Assembly (NCBI RefSeq): GCF_000002985.6
Contig: NC_003281.10
Span: 5,208,001 to 5,272,000, forward strand
DNA: 64,000 nt
Direction: 5' to 3'
Source of the DNA: Caenorhabditis elegans
Taxonomy: Eukaryota > Nematoda > Chromadorea > Rhabditida > Rhabditidae
Numbering within the stretch: position 1 is the stretch's first letter; each line of letters opens with the position of its first letter. Made by a program: the position numbers and the translations under genes. Below, piece after piece: positions 11,305 to 22,578 of this stretch. The notes beneath the pieces are model-generated. The model searched no databases. It was not told the DNA's origin and was given only the letters and a program-made list of their open reading frames with translations.

Positions 11305-12048
11305 ATGAGACGAGTTTCAATAAATTCTTTTCTAGAACCGGTGAGTTTTATTACAGGGGTTTTCCAACAGTTAATCGAATTTTTCAGAATTCTCCAAATG
11401 TTCCAAATCGTGTGACCATACCGGACGGTGATCTACGTCGAAACTCAGATGATACGGCAACTGATAGAATTTCGCTAACAAATCAACTAGGAAAATCTGC
11501 ATATTCAACAACTACAGAAGATTCGATTGATTCTGAAACTTCTGAAACTAGAATGGATTCATCTAGAACGTCTGAAATTTCCGGAAATGTAAAAGAGGAT
11601 CCGGTATCGGAAAATCAATATGTTCTAGAAAATTCTGAAAGTTCAGAAAGTATTGTCGTAGATCTTGAGATGCCTGGAATGACTCTTCGATCCAAGGCCA
11701 GTCCTCGAAAACGCTATATGTCTAAAAAAGAAAAAGATCTTAACGATGAAAAAAAAAACTTCAAGGACCTGGTTCTGACGATTGGCCAAAATCAAATTCA
11801 AGATCCTGATGAAGATTTCCAAATAACAAAAGAAGCAATTGATCTACTTCAATCGGAATCTGATAAAATTCTTCTGGAAATGTTCACATCTTCGAATGCA
11901 ATTGCAACTGCTGGTGAGAGGGATATTTTGACTGTAAGTTTCTTTTGATTTTAAACTATAGTCGTTACAATATTTTAAAATATTTCAGCCCACCGACATT
12001 CAGACGGCTCGACACATTCAAATGATCATGAAAAAATACAAGAAGTGA
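11305..12048 (+). CDS. Divergent histone H3-like protein with a long acidic N-terminal tail
   Basis: Exons 11305-11340, 11388-11933 and 11989-12048 give 213 residues. Residues ~137-213 follow the H3 histone fold: FKDLVLTIGQ aligns with H3 alphaN (FQRLVREIAQ), AIDLLQSESDKILLEMF aligns with the alpha2 helix (ALQEASEAYLVGLF), and ILTPTDIQTARHI aligns with IMPKDIQLARRI before a basic end (KKYKK). The preceding 136 residues are not an H3 tail: they are Ser/Thr/Glu/Asp-rich with basic patches (RSKASPRKRYMSKKEK at ~113-128), and lack the usual ARTKQ start. Such long, unrelated tails are typical of CENP-A-class variants, but the loop-1 region here is not lengthened, so centromere identity is not claimed. 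Worm H3-like orphan genes are known. The start is the first ATG in frame; a short first exon of 12 codons precedes a 47-nt intron. Confidence 0.8.
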
Positions 12049-12406
12049 AATTTTTCCAATTGAACTTACGGATAATAAATATTATTATTTGATCACAAAC
12101 GTTGTAAATTCCTACAGTACTCCAACCGTACGATTTCATTATTTATACTATGAATGAAACTGTCTCACATCGCGAAAACGTGACTGTATCACAAATCGCG
12201 GAAAAGAGGTGGAAGGCGTGCAAGTTTGAGACAAGGCCCGCTTGGAAAATTTTCCTGCCTACCGTGTCAGAGTTAGTATGATTTGATTCTTTTCAACCTC
12301 TGACAACTTTCAAATCATTATTGGATGCTCTTGAACTTTTTGATGTAAACTCACACCCGAATAAAAAAAAACAACAATGCTTAAACAATTTTATTCAATA
12401 TCCTTT
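12049..12406. other. Intergenic region between convergent genes
   Basis: 3' flanks of the H3-like gene (plus) and the small Cys-rich gene (minus). A GC-richer patch at 12165-12285 includes CATCGCGAAAACGTGACTG and a CTGCCTACCGTG motif resembling other dispersed repeats; no gene recognised. Confidence 0.45.
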
Positions 12407-12744
12407 TCAATATCTGTTCAACAAACGACAGGTTCCTTTAGAACAAACATATCCTCCTCCAAGTCCTTGACAATCTCTCGAAGTGTCACAATCACTGGAT
12501 TCCACTTTCTTTGCCACGTCAAATCCATATTGTGTACGGAATCTTCTCTGATTTGCATACGGATCCTTTCTCACACATCTTCCATTCCAACAGACTTGTC
12601 CCGAAGTATAACGATACTCATCATAACAGCTCAAATAAGCAGAAGTTTCAAGGATCAGAAAAGCCAAAAGAGTGAATAGGGCCTGGAAAAAAGTGTTTTT
12701 GCAGGAATAAACTGAAGGAAACTTACCAAATTCAAATATTTCAT
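12407..12744 (-). CDS. Small secreted cysteine-rich protein
   Basis: Exon 12744-12727 (six codons) and exon 12682-12407 encode 97 residues. A signal peptide spans about residues 1-21 (MKYLNLALFTLLAFLILETSA). The mature part of about 76 residues has seven cysteines, with spacings C-x11-C-x3-C in the first half and C-x5-C-x8-C-x4-C in the second. The second half resembles EB-like or dickkopf-like Cys modules of worm secreted proteins, but no family can be assigned. An odd number of cysteines leaves one unpaired or used for dimerisation. The short first exon followed by a GTAAGT donor and an acceptor at 12683-12685 is a typical worm structure. Confidence 0.72.
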
Positions 12745-15700
12745 GGCGATTAATCTGTTTGTTTCCCTACTTTTCCTTCTGTTTTATAGAGTTTCAGATA
12801 CTGTAGAATTATGCAAATTGCCAACTTTTCTTTAAAGGAATGCCGAATTTTATTCATTGTTTTATTTCAAGGAAACGATCAGAAATGAAAAATGTGAGTC
12901 ATCACAAATGGGGAATTATCTGCAACTCTTATATTTTATTCTACATTCTACAGAATTGGGGGTTCATAATACGCTCAGGTAGAAAAATGAGAAAGTAAAT
13001 TCTCTGAGTGCACATATCAAAAAAGAAGTGGCGCCTACAAGGAAAGGAAGTCAAAATAGTTCTAGACTTAAAAACGAGATCTATAAAATTTCAACGTTTA
13101 GGCTAGTTTAGACCACAACTATTTTATCAGTAGATCCGAACTGAAAACGCTGTCTGAAATTTTTAAGTACATTTTTTACTAATTTTATAAAAAAGGTTTA
13201 TAGAATAGCTCCAACCGCAGATTTACACAAAGTTTTATTTTGAAGTTCTTTAGGAAAAATAGTTTATTGAAGAGTATTTCGGAAGGTTTTTTCATCCAAT
13301 TGTCAACCAATAAAGTTTCAGACTGAAAAATAACAGTTTCCAAAAAATTAACTGAGAATATTTCAACAATCCCAAAAAAAAACAATTAATTCTGCAATTT
13401 TTAGTCGAATAAGTTAATGTTCTAGCAATAAGACCACGTTTCCCAATTTTCCATTTTATAACCAATTTTACTTTTTTTTTCAGAGTTCTAGTTTCCATCA
13501 AATTTTCTTTGATAAATATTTTTAAAAACTATTTCCCAAACCAACTCAATTCATTTTTTACAACAAAAAGCCTCCATTTGAAAAATTTCCAGTTTCAAGG
13601 AAATATTTTTAAAAAACTTGAAATCTTTCATATCCTACCATATTTAACATCCCTTATTCCCTTGTCAAAAATACCTTTGCTATCATTTTCTTTGCTCGAT
13701 GACCATCAAAATGCTTTTATATTTTTTCCCCTTTTTTGTCTGTGTAACCATCAGTTTACATATCTCTCACTAACTTTTTTCTCTCATCTTCTTCTTTTTT
13801 CAAAGAATGCGCCCTTCATCAAATAAATACCCACGACTCCATTTTTATGTCTTCTAGTTAAAACCACACCCATTTATTGTGAGGTTTAAAATGGAAAGAA
13901 ATATTTATTCTGATTTCACAAAACTCCAATTTCTTCCGCTTTTCGATTTTATCAGAAATGTTTAAATTTCGGAAGACTCTTATCATAAGTTTTCTCAAAT
14001 ATGAAACAAAAGTAAACAAGTAATCATTTCATTTTTTTATTTGCTTCGAACTTTGAACCTTTCAATAGAAATATTTGTGTGGATTCGGATTGGAACAAAA
14101 ATAGCAAATATTTTGGAAAATGAATATAGTATTGGATTCTTTTGGTGAAGAGCAATTCAAGCGAACAAAAATAGATGAACAGAAAAATAAGAAGACATCA
14201 ATGATCAGAAAGAGATGCAGTAAACAACTCAAGAGCATTTTAAGAATAAGAAAGCTTATCGAGTATTTGAATTTGTGACTTGAAATCAGGAGATTTATAG
14301 GGTTTATTTTTTCCTGACTAACTGTGAGCTCAGGTTTCAACTCATATCTAATAGCTGCCATTTTCCAAGCACTAAAGTCTTGAAATCTTTCCAAACGCCC
14401 TTGTTTTCTGCTCACTTCTTCCGTTTTTCTTGAGAGGTCATTTACTCAAAAGCTTCATCCTCTTCTTCTCTTTGCCTAACCCCTTTCATGACCTATCCAA
14501 CCAACAATTTCACATTTCCACCAGATGTTGTTGATGTGTATAGTACATGTGTTGGAGGGTCTGCTCTCATTGAATTTCAGTAATTTGCCACCTTGTAATC
14601 CTAGTAAATAATTTAGACGTAGTTAATGACCCATCTAGATAATTTATCGATAAACCCGTAGGCGCTTCAGAAATACGAGCCTAGGTAGAAGTTTTGTAAG
14701 TTTTTGGTTGAAACTGGAATACCAGGTGGGCCTGTAGGCTATTCATATATTGGTAATACATAGACTTGTCTCAGAAAGTTTTTTATTTCCTATCGCAGCT
14801 ATTAAACTATTCAACTTGCCTGTCGTAGTAACTCTCGCCCGTTTTCTTCCCTTTTCGCTCTGCGAAGTTTCGAACTTTGAAGAACCAATATTGGTTGTTG
14901 TTTACCCTTACTCTTTCCATCGCCACAACTCATTCGCTCGGCGCCATCTCTGTCCTCTGTTTTCTCGAATTCTCTTCTATTTCGTATATTCCGTCTATTT
15001 GAAACAGGCAAACACAAACACAAACATTTATTCAAAAGAAGGGGACAAGACGGTCAGATCACAGTTATGGCGTTGTTGTAGAGTACGGGGGACATTTCAC
15101 TATTGAGTTCTCTTTTTTGATTTTTCGACATTTGAAAAGTACAGCGTTTTGTTTGAGAGCATGTCTACGGTTTTTCGATTTTAGAATTCTTTAAGCTTGA
15201 ACTTTCCGAATTTTTTCCCCGTAACTTACCTGAATTTGCCCATGACATTTTAAACGCAATTTGGAAAAGAAAATGAACCTATGTATGTATTTAATTTTGA
15301 GTGTCTTTTTATTTTTGGGAAAAATGCAACTGTTTTAATATGGTACTTGGTCCCGAACTGCTGTGAAAAAAGTATGTACCTTTAAAGAATACAGTTAGAG
15401 AGTGGGAACTACCGTACTCCTCTAAGAAGCACAATTTCTTTTTAAATCTTTGGCCGTTTTCCAACATAAATGTTGTAACTTTAAATCTAAACATTCATAT
15501 TGTTCTTTTTTGAATTCAAACAAAATAACGTTTGCAACATGTGTATAGTCCGTTCTCTCTGTTTTCCAATTGTTCCCCAAAAAGGTCAATTCATCTGAAC
15601 ATGCTACTACATCAAGACCAATCCGTTTCTTGAACTTTTTTATTCTCCTCTCCATTAATAAAATCCCATTTAATGTACAGTTATTAACTTCCTATACTTT

Positions 15701-17623
15701 TGAAAATACTCTCCAAATCCTTTTATTCCCTCAATACCAACCAAAAAAAAAGATTGGCCACAGTTATATACGCGGTCTTTTTCAATTTATGTTGACAAAT
15801 TTGATCGTTGACCAATGGCCTTGTGAACCATTCAAATTCCACATAGTATACATCAACAAGAACATTTGCATATGCCACGGAAGTAATATATGGCTATTCC
15901 ACATATTTTGATAAAACTCTCAGTTATCTAGAAAATGAAACGCCGCGAATAGAGTTATCTAAGCAACTCGTAGGAATGCTTAACAAAAAATTTAAAACGC
16001 TTCATCTAATTTCTCGGCATTTGGCGACTCATAAAATATTAACTCAGTTTAGAAGTTGACAAAACTAGGGCTAAACTTCGAAAATACTTGGAAAATACTT
16101 TAGGCCGTGCCAAAGTTTATCTCAAATTTCATCCAATTCTTGCCAAAACCTTACCCAAGTTCAAACCAACTCACTAGTCAAAAACAAATTCGTATCAAAG
16201 ATTGGCCCGGCTTAAACTAAGTCTGGGCAAGGTATGGCGCAAGTTTATAAAAGGAACTTTTCCAATAAATCTTTGAAAAATCGTAGAAAATCCGTTTCGA
16301 GAAACTTTGGGCCAGTTTCAAAAAAGGTTGAACTGCCCGAAATTGTTCACGAAATTTCATTTCAGTCAACATTGAAGGGCAAGCTCTCAAAAACTTGACT
16401 TTAATTTGTTCATTTTTCTAATAACACAAAATTTCTTAGTCATGCTCTCCTCGTTTTTGCATTTCTTACCAAAAAAACTCTGTTTTTTTCATCACAAAAA
16501 TTTCTAATTTTCACAATTTTTGTTTCTACCCATACACCATGAATCATCCTCTCTCTCTCTCTCTCCGTTACACATCAACTAGAACACTACACCGATCGTA
16601 CAGGTCATTCAATGTGCGAACGGACACAAAAAATTGGTAGAAGATCGGTGCCTGTTGGTGTCCCTGAACCGGCAGGAAAAATGTTTGTTGGAGGGAAAAC
16701 AACAAGGAAATCGATCCCTCATTTCGGGACTCCAGTTAAAAAACAAGAAATGATAGCATGAAATTTGAGAAACGAGAGAAGATGCTGGTTTTTTCGCTTC
16801 TAAATTAAAATTCACCCCCATAAACACTTTTGGTATGGACCTGAAGAGGTGTTACATTAGATCATTTATATGAATTCTAAATTTAGAATTTAGAACCTAT
16901 ATAACCTAATGAGTCATAACTTTCGCAATTTTCGTTTAATTTCAATTTTTTCAATTGCCTCAAAAAAAAGACAAAGAAGATCCAATATTATCTGTATTTC
17001 ATCATCCGCCTATGTTTCTTCTCCACTGTTTTCTGTTGTTTTTGTTTTCTCTCTCAATCTCTATCTCTCCTATCGTTTGCGATGAATCACCCTCTTGGCT
17101 CCGCCCATTTTCTCCCCCAGCGGCGCTCTTCCTTTTAGTCGTCCCCAGATGCCCCTCTTTACCACTCAGTGAACAGTCATTTTTGTTTCAGTGTTGTCAT
17201 TTCATTTTGCTTATCAGTTGACGGTTTTCTTGTCCAGAAATATGTTCATTTATTTCTCTCTGGCCAGGATTGGAACAAGTGCCTGGATTTTTCCATTTCA
17301 AAAAAGATTACAAACATCCTATATATAAGTAGATATTTTCACTTAACCCATAAACAAAAATTAATTATATAATTGTTTAAAACATTCTTGAAAAACATGG
17401 CGTAATTTGTGATGCACTACCCGCAAACACCGCAAGAATGCGTACCAACTGTATACAGTAGTAAACAAACTGTGTAAACAAATTTGTATTCGCCGAATTT
17501 TTTAAAAACAAAAAACTGAAAAATATAAATATTAGACGCCATCTCATTTATCCATTCATTTTCTTCCATTTTTCTGCTTCTTTCTTACTTTTAAAACCTA
17601 ATAATTACACGTTTGTTTCCAGA
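12745..17623. other. Large gene-poor interval upstream of nex-1
   Basis: About 4.9 kb. Open frames here are short and carry no recognised domain. Visible items are a CT dinucleotide run at 16550-16565, a degraded dispersed-repeat pair around 15355-15445, and near the nex-1 end a TATATAAG box at about 17321-17328. An acceptor TTTCCAG at 17616-17622 directly before the nex-1 ATG indicates a 5' non-coding exon or spliced leader. No tRNA or other RNA gene was recognised. Confidence 0.5.
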
Positions 17624-18645
17624 ATGACTTCCCCATACGCTACAATCGTCGACGCTAGAGAGTTCAATGCTCCGATGTTCGCTGAGAAGATCGACCGTGC
17701 TCTTCGTGCCGGAGAGAAGGACGCTGTTGTCAACGTCATCACCTCGATCTCCAACGCTCAGCGCCAGCAGCTCCGCGAGCCATACAAGCTCAAGTACGGA
17801 AAGGACATCATCCAGGCTCTTGACAAGAAGTTCTCTGGAGATCTCGAGAAGGCCATCTTCGCTCTCATGGAAACTCCATTGGATTATGATGTGAAGCAGC
17901 TTAAGGCTGCCATGAAGGGATTGGGAACTGACGAGGCTGTGCTCATCGAGATTTTGTGCTCCAGAACTGTTGATCAACTCCGCGCCATTCGTGTGACCTA
18001 CGAGAAGGAGTATGGAAAGGCTTTGGAAGCTGACATCGCTGGAGATACTTCTGGAGAATTCCGTGATCTTTTGGTCAGCTTGGTCACTGGATCCAAAGAC
18101 GGATCTCATGATACCAACGACGCTCAGGCCAAGGATGTAAGTTTTCTTTATTTTTTCACTGTGATCAATTATTCATTTTCTTATTTTAGGATGCTGTTCG
18201 CCTGTTCGCCGACGGAAAAGCCAAGCTTGCCAAGAAGGACGGAACACACTTCCTTCACATCCTCGCCACTCAAAATCAATACCAGCTCCGCAAGGTCTTC
18301 GCCTACTTCCAGGAACTCGCTGGTGGCTCTATCGAGAAAAGCATCGAGAAGGAGTTTTCCGGAGATCTCCAGAAATCCTACCTCACCATTGTCCGTGCCG
18401 CTTCCGACAAGCAGAAGTTCTTCGCTCAGCAGCTCCACGCTTCCATGAAAGGACTCGGAACTCGCGATAACGACTTGATCCGTGTCATCGTCACTCGTTC
18501 CGAAGTCGACTTGGAGCTCATCAAGGCCGAATTCCAAGAGCTCTACTCTAAGAGCTTGGCCGACACAGTGAAGGGAGACACTTCTGGAGCCTACCGTGAC
18601 GCTCTGCTCTCCATCATCAATGGAAACCACGCTACTGCCCACTAG
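17624..18645 (+). CDS. nex-1: Annexin
   Basis: Exons 17624-18136 and 18190-18645 encode 322 residues, the usual length of a four-repeat annexin with a short N-terminus. The four ~70-residue repeats begin near residues 15, 88, 172 and 247. Type II calcium sites (K-G-L-G-T) are clear in repeat 2 (MKGLGTDE) and repeat 4 (MKGLGTRDND); repeat 1 (ALRAGEKD) lacks the GxGT loop and repeat 3 has KKDGT. Annexins bind acidic phospholipids in a calcium-dependent manner. Codon use is strongly biased to C-ending, highly expressed worm codons, in contrast to most neighbours, which predicts abundant expression. It converges on the minus-strand UTP23 gene, with 251 bp between stop codons. Confidence 0.95.
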
Positions 18646-18896
18646 ATGCTGAAATTGACAAACCCAAGCTTTACTTCATTAATTTCGTATTAAAATTCAC
18701 TTTTCAACCCCTAAAATGTTACCTGCATTCCTCTCCTAATATGTACCAGACTGGATTGTATTTTTTATGTTCAAATGTCGCATTTTGTAATAAAAATCTT
18801 AAAAAAAAATCTGCGTTCACAAAATGAATTTTCATTCAACAGAAAAAAAATTAAAAATCAACAAAAACAAGTAAAAACGGAAGAGATCATTATGTT

Positions 18897-19689
18897 TTAC
18901 TCTTCATCCATGGAGGATCCCTTCTTTTTTGTCCTTTTCCTCTTTCCTGAAGCAGTTCTCTCTCCAGTTCTGACGATATCCACAGACGCTTTCATAATTT
19001 TCTTCTTGCACGACAATGGATTGACTCCTTTTTTCTTTTTCTTCTTCTTCAATTCTTGTTGGCCGATCAGCGCATTTTTTAACTCCTTTAGCTTCTTGAT
19101 TTCGGATTCTTCTTTAGAACAGCCAGCCTTTGTAGCTTCAGAAATCTGAAACGTAAAATGTTTTTTCCAGTACACTCAGTTTTTAAAAACTCACATTATC
19201 AAGTAGCACAGTCTTAAATTTGATGTACATAATCGGTGTTCCAACGATTGCTCTCAGCTTTTCAGTTAATTCATCGTCCTGGGTTGCAATCAAATATTTG
19301 GTTTTTCCACTTGCAGCTCGCCGAGCTAAATGAGCAAGACAGTCAGAAGCCGCTCGGGGAGTTGAATGTGTACATTCTGCAATTTCGAACTGCTTGGCAA
19401 TGACAAAAGCTCCATAAAGAAGTGGTCCGAATTTTTCTAGTTCCTTCAACACACAATTTGTTGTCATTAGGTGTGTCTCCTCGGTGAGATATTTTGGAAT
19501 TTGTTCAGCAAGGTTGAGCTTTTCTTGGAGTGCCGCATTGCAGAATGTTCCATCAACTAATACACGATAAGGAGCGACAAACTTGTAGTTGTATTTGTAG
19601 AATGTTAACAGACGATTTGCTCGTTTGAGTCTGAAAATAAACTAAAAATTTATTAATTATACGCAAATATCTTACCGTTTAACTTTCAT
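18897..19689 (-). CDS. UTP23-family small-subunit processome protein
   Basis: Exons 19689-19676 (five codons), 19630-19195 and 19145-18897 encode 232 residues. The protein matches UTP23/FCF1 PIN-like proteins: VLVDGTFCNAAL near residue 28, CVLKELEKFGPLLYGA, a Cys/His cluster (ECTHSTPRAASDCL) and YLIATQDDEL, then GVNPLSCKKK in a lysine-rich tail. UTP23 acts in nucleolar early 18S rRNA processing and in release of the snR30/U17 class of snoRNA. The start lies only 12 nt after the stop of the upstream twin-CX9C gene, with no acceptor AG in the gap, so either both are read from one mRNA or the leader is spliced inside the upstream ORF. The 3' end overlaps the 3' flank of nex-1. Confidence 0.88.
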
Positions 19690-19701
19690 TGTTTATTGAA
19701 T

Positions 19702-19881
19702 TTATTTCTTCTTCAAATTTTTTGTCACACAGTCGATTAGTTTTCTGAATTCTGCACTGCAATCACCCTGTTTGATACGTTCAGCCTGAACTGAGACGCA
19801 CGATCCGTAGTTGGAAGTTTCGGTTGGACACTTGGCAATCGAGGTGGCGTAGTTGAGAAGCCGCTGTTGAGTTTTTGGCAT
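19702..19881 (-). CDS. Twin-CX9C mitochondrial protein, NDUFAF8-like
   Basis: A single-exon ORF of 59 residues. It has a perfect twin CX9C motif: C-PTETSNYGS-C and, after 15 residues, C-SAEFRKLID-C, the helical hairpin oxidised by the Mia40 pathway in the intermembrane space. The order and spacing resemble the complex I assembly factor NDUFAF8 (C17orf89), including the AxYGxCV context of the second cysteine. It is the first gene of a minus-strand pair with UTP23 and diverges from atp-2. The ORF is too short for routine calling, but the motif, the lysine-rich end and the position make it convincing. The exact orthology among twin-CX9C proteins is less sure than the fold. Confidence 0.82.
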   Translation of the reverse strand: MPKTQQRLLNYATSIAKCPTETSNYGSCVSVQAERIKQGDCSAEFRKLIDCVTKNLKKK

Positions 19882-20427
19882 ACCCTATAACAATTTCAGA
19901 TTGATTAAATGTTCCAATCTCATTACAAATACAAATAATTCTATTAATGACATAAATTGAACGATAATTAAAGGCTTTCTAGAAAAACAATGTCGCAATC
20001 GCCTTTTTAGGGCATAAAACACGATTTCTATACTAAATAATTAAACTAACTCTAAAATGTGTTTGCGAAAAATAAAATAAAAACTAGAAAAAAATAGAAC
20101 AAAAAATCGTGATTTTTCTGCGCCTCTCTTGCCAAAATGCAAGCCTGGCACGGAAATTTTTCCATTTCGTTGCGAGACCCGCTGCCCCGCTCATCGGGCG
20201 GTCTAGCCTGTTTCAGTGCAAGTAAGCTAACCAAGCGAATTTTTTGATTTTCTCAGGCATTTTAGGTGTTCTTTTAAATATTTTTTGCAGAAAGTCGTAG
20301 TTTTTAATGTTTTTTCTTTTTTATAATAAGCACCGAACAATTTTGTTGCTCGTTGTTACGGCTTTTTGAAGTTTTAGGTTGAAAATTTATACAATCCAAA
20401 TAAATTATGTTTTCAGGGGTACAAACT
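19882..20427. promoter_or_regulatory. Divergent promoter region of the NDUFAF8-like/UTP23 unit and atp-2
   Basis: 546 bp between the two start codons. It contains a GC-rich block at 20110-20220 with CGAGACCCGCTGCCCC followed by GCTCATCGGGCGGTC, unusual in this AT-rich DNA, and a TTTTCAG acceptor at 20409-20415 just before the atp-2 ATG. Both flanking first genes act in oxidative phosphorylation, so shared control is an inference. Confidence 0.5.
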
Positions 20428-22235
<1,808 letters not shown>

Positions 22236-22578
22236 TTTTATTTTTTTTGTTATAACGCCGACACTTCGTTTTTCTTTTTTTCAATGTTTTTTGGTAGAGA
22301 TAAATTTAATGTATAGTTTATTGTATTGTTGCGGTAGTGCTGTTTCCGTCAGACCACTATTTGGTGACTCCCAATACGTTGTTTTCCATCTCTCACTCTC
22401 CCTTCTTCGAATTCAACTACCAACCCAAATGCCCTAAAAGGCAACAAAAATAAAGCAAAAACATTATTTTTTTCACACCCCAAGTTCATTTGACTTCTAG
22501 TATATTTTTATCAGAAATAAACAGAAAGCCGATGATAAAACTGCGAGTTTGTTGATCGTCAAATTTCAGGTTAAACGA
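22236..22578 (+). other. Spacer between atp-2 and prmt-5
   Basis: Holds the atp-2 3' UTR, with an AATAAA signal near 22449-22454, and an AATTTCAG acceptor ending at 22569, nine bases before the prmt-5 ATG at 22579. The distance is longer than the usual ~100 nt of worm operons, so independent transcription of prmt-5 is possible. Confidence 0.5.

Noticed and set aside
14750-15106. 118-codon open frame in the nex-1 upstream interval
   Set aside because: Composition is that of pyrimidine-rich non-coding DNA; no start context, partner exons or recognisable motif.
17591-18109. Long open frame (172 codons) antisense to nex-1
   Set aside because: It is the shadow of a gene with strong codon bias; the annexin on the plus strand explains the openness. 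The same applies to antisense frames at 18181-18642, 20662-21423 and 21369-21902 opposite nex-1 and atp-2.
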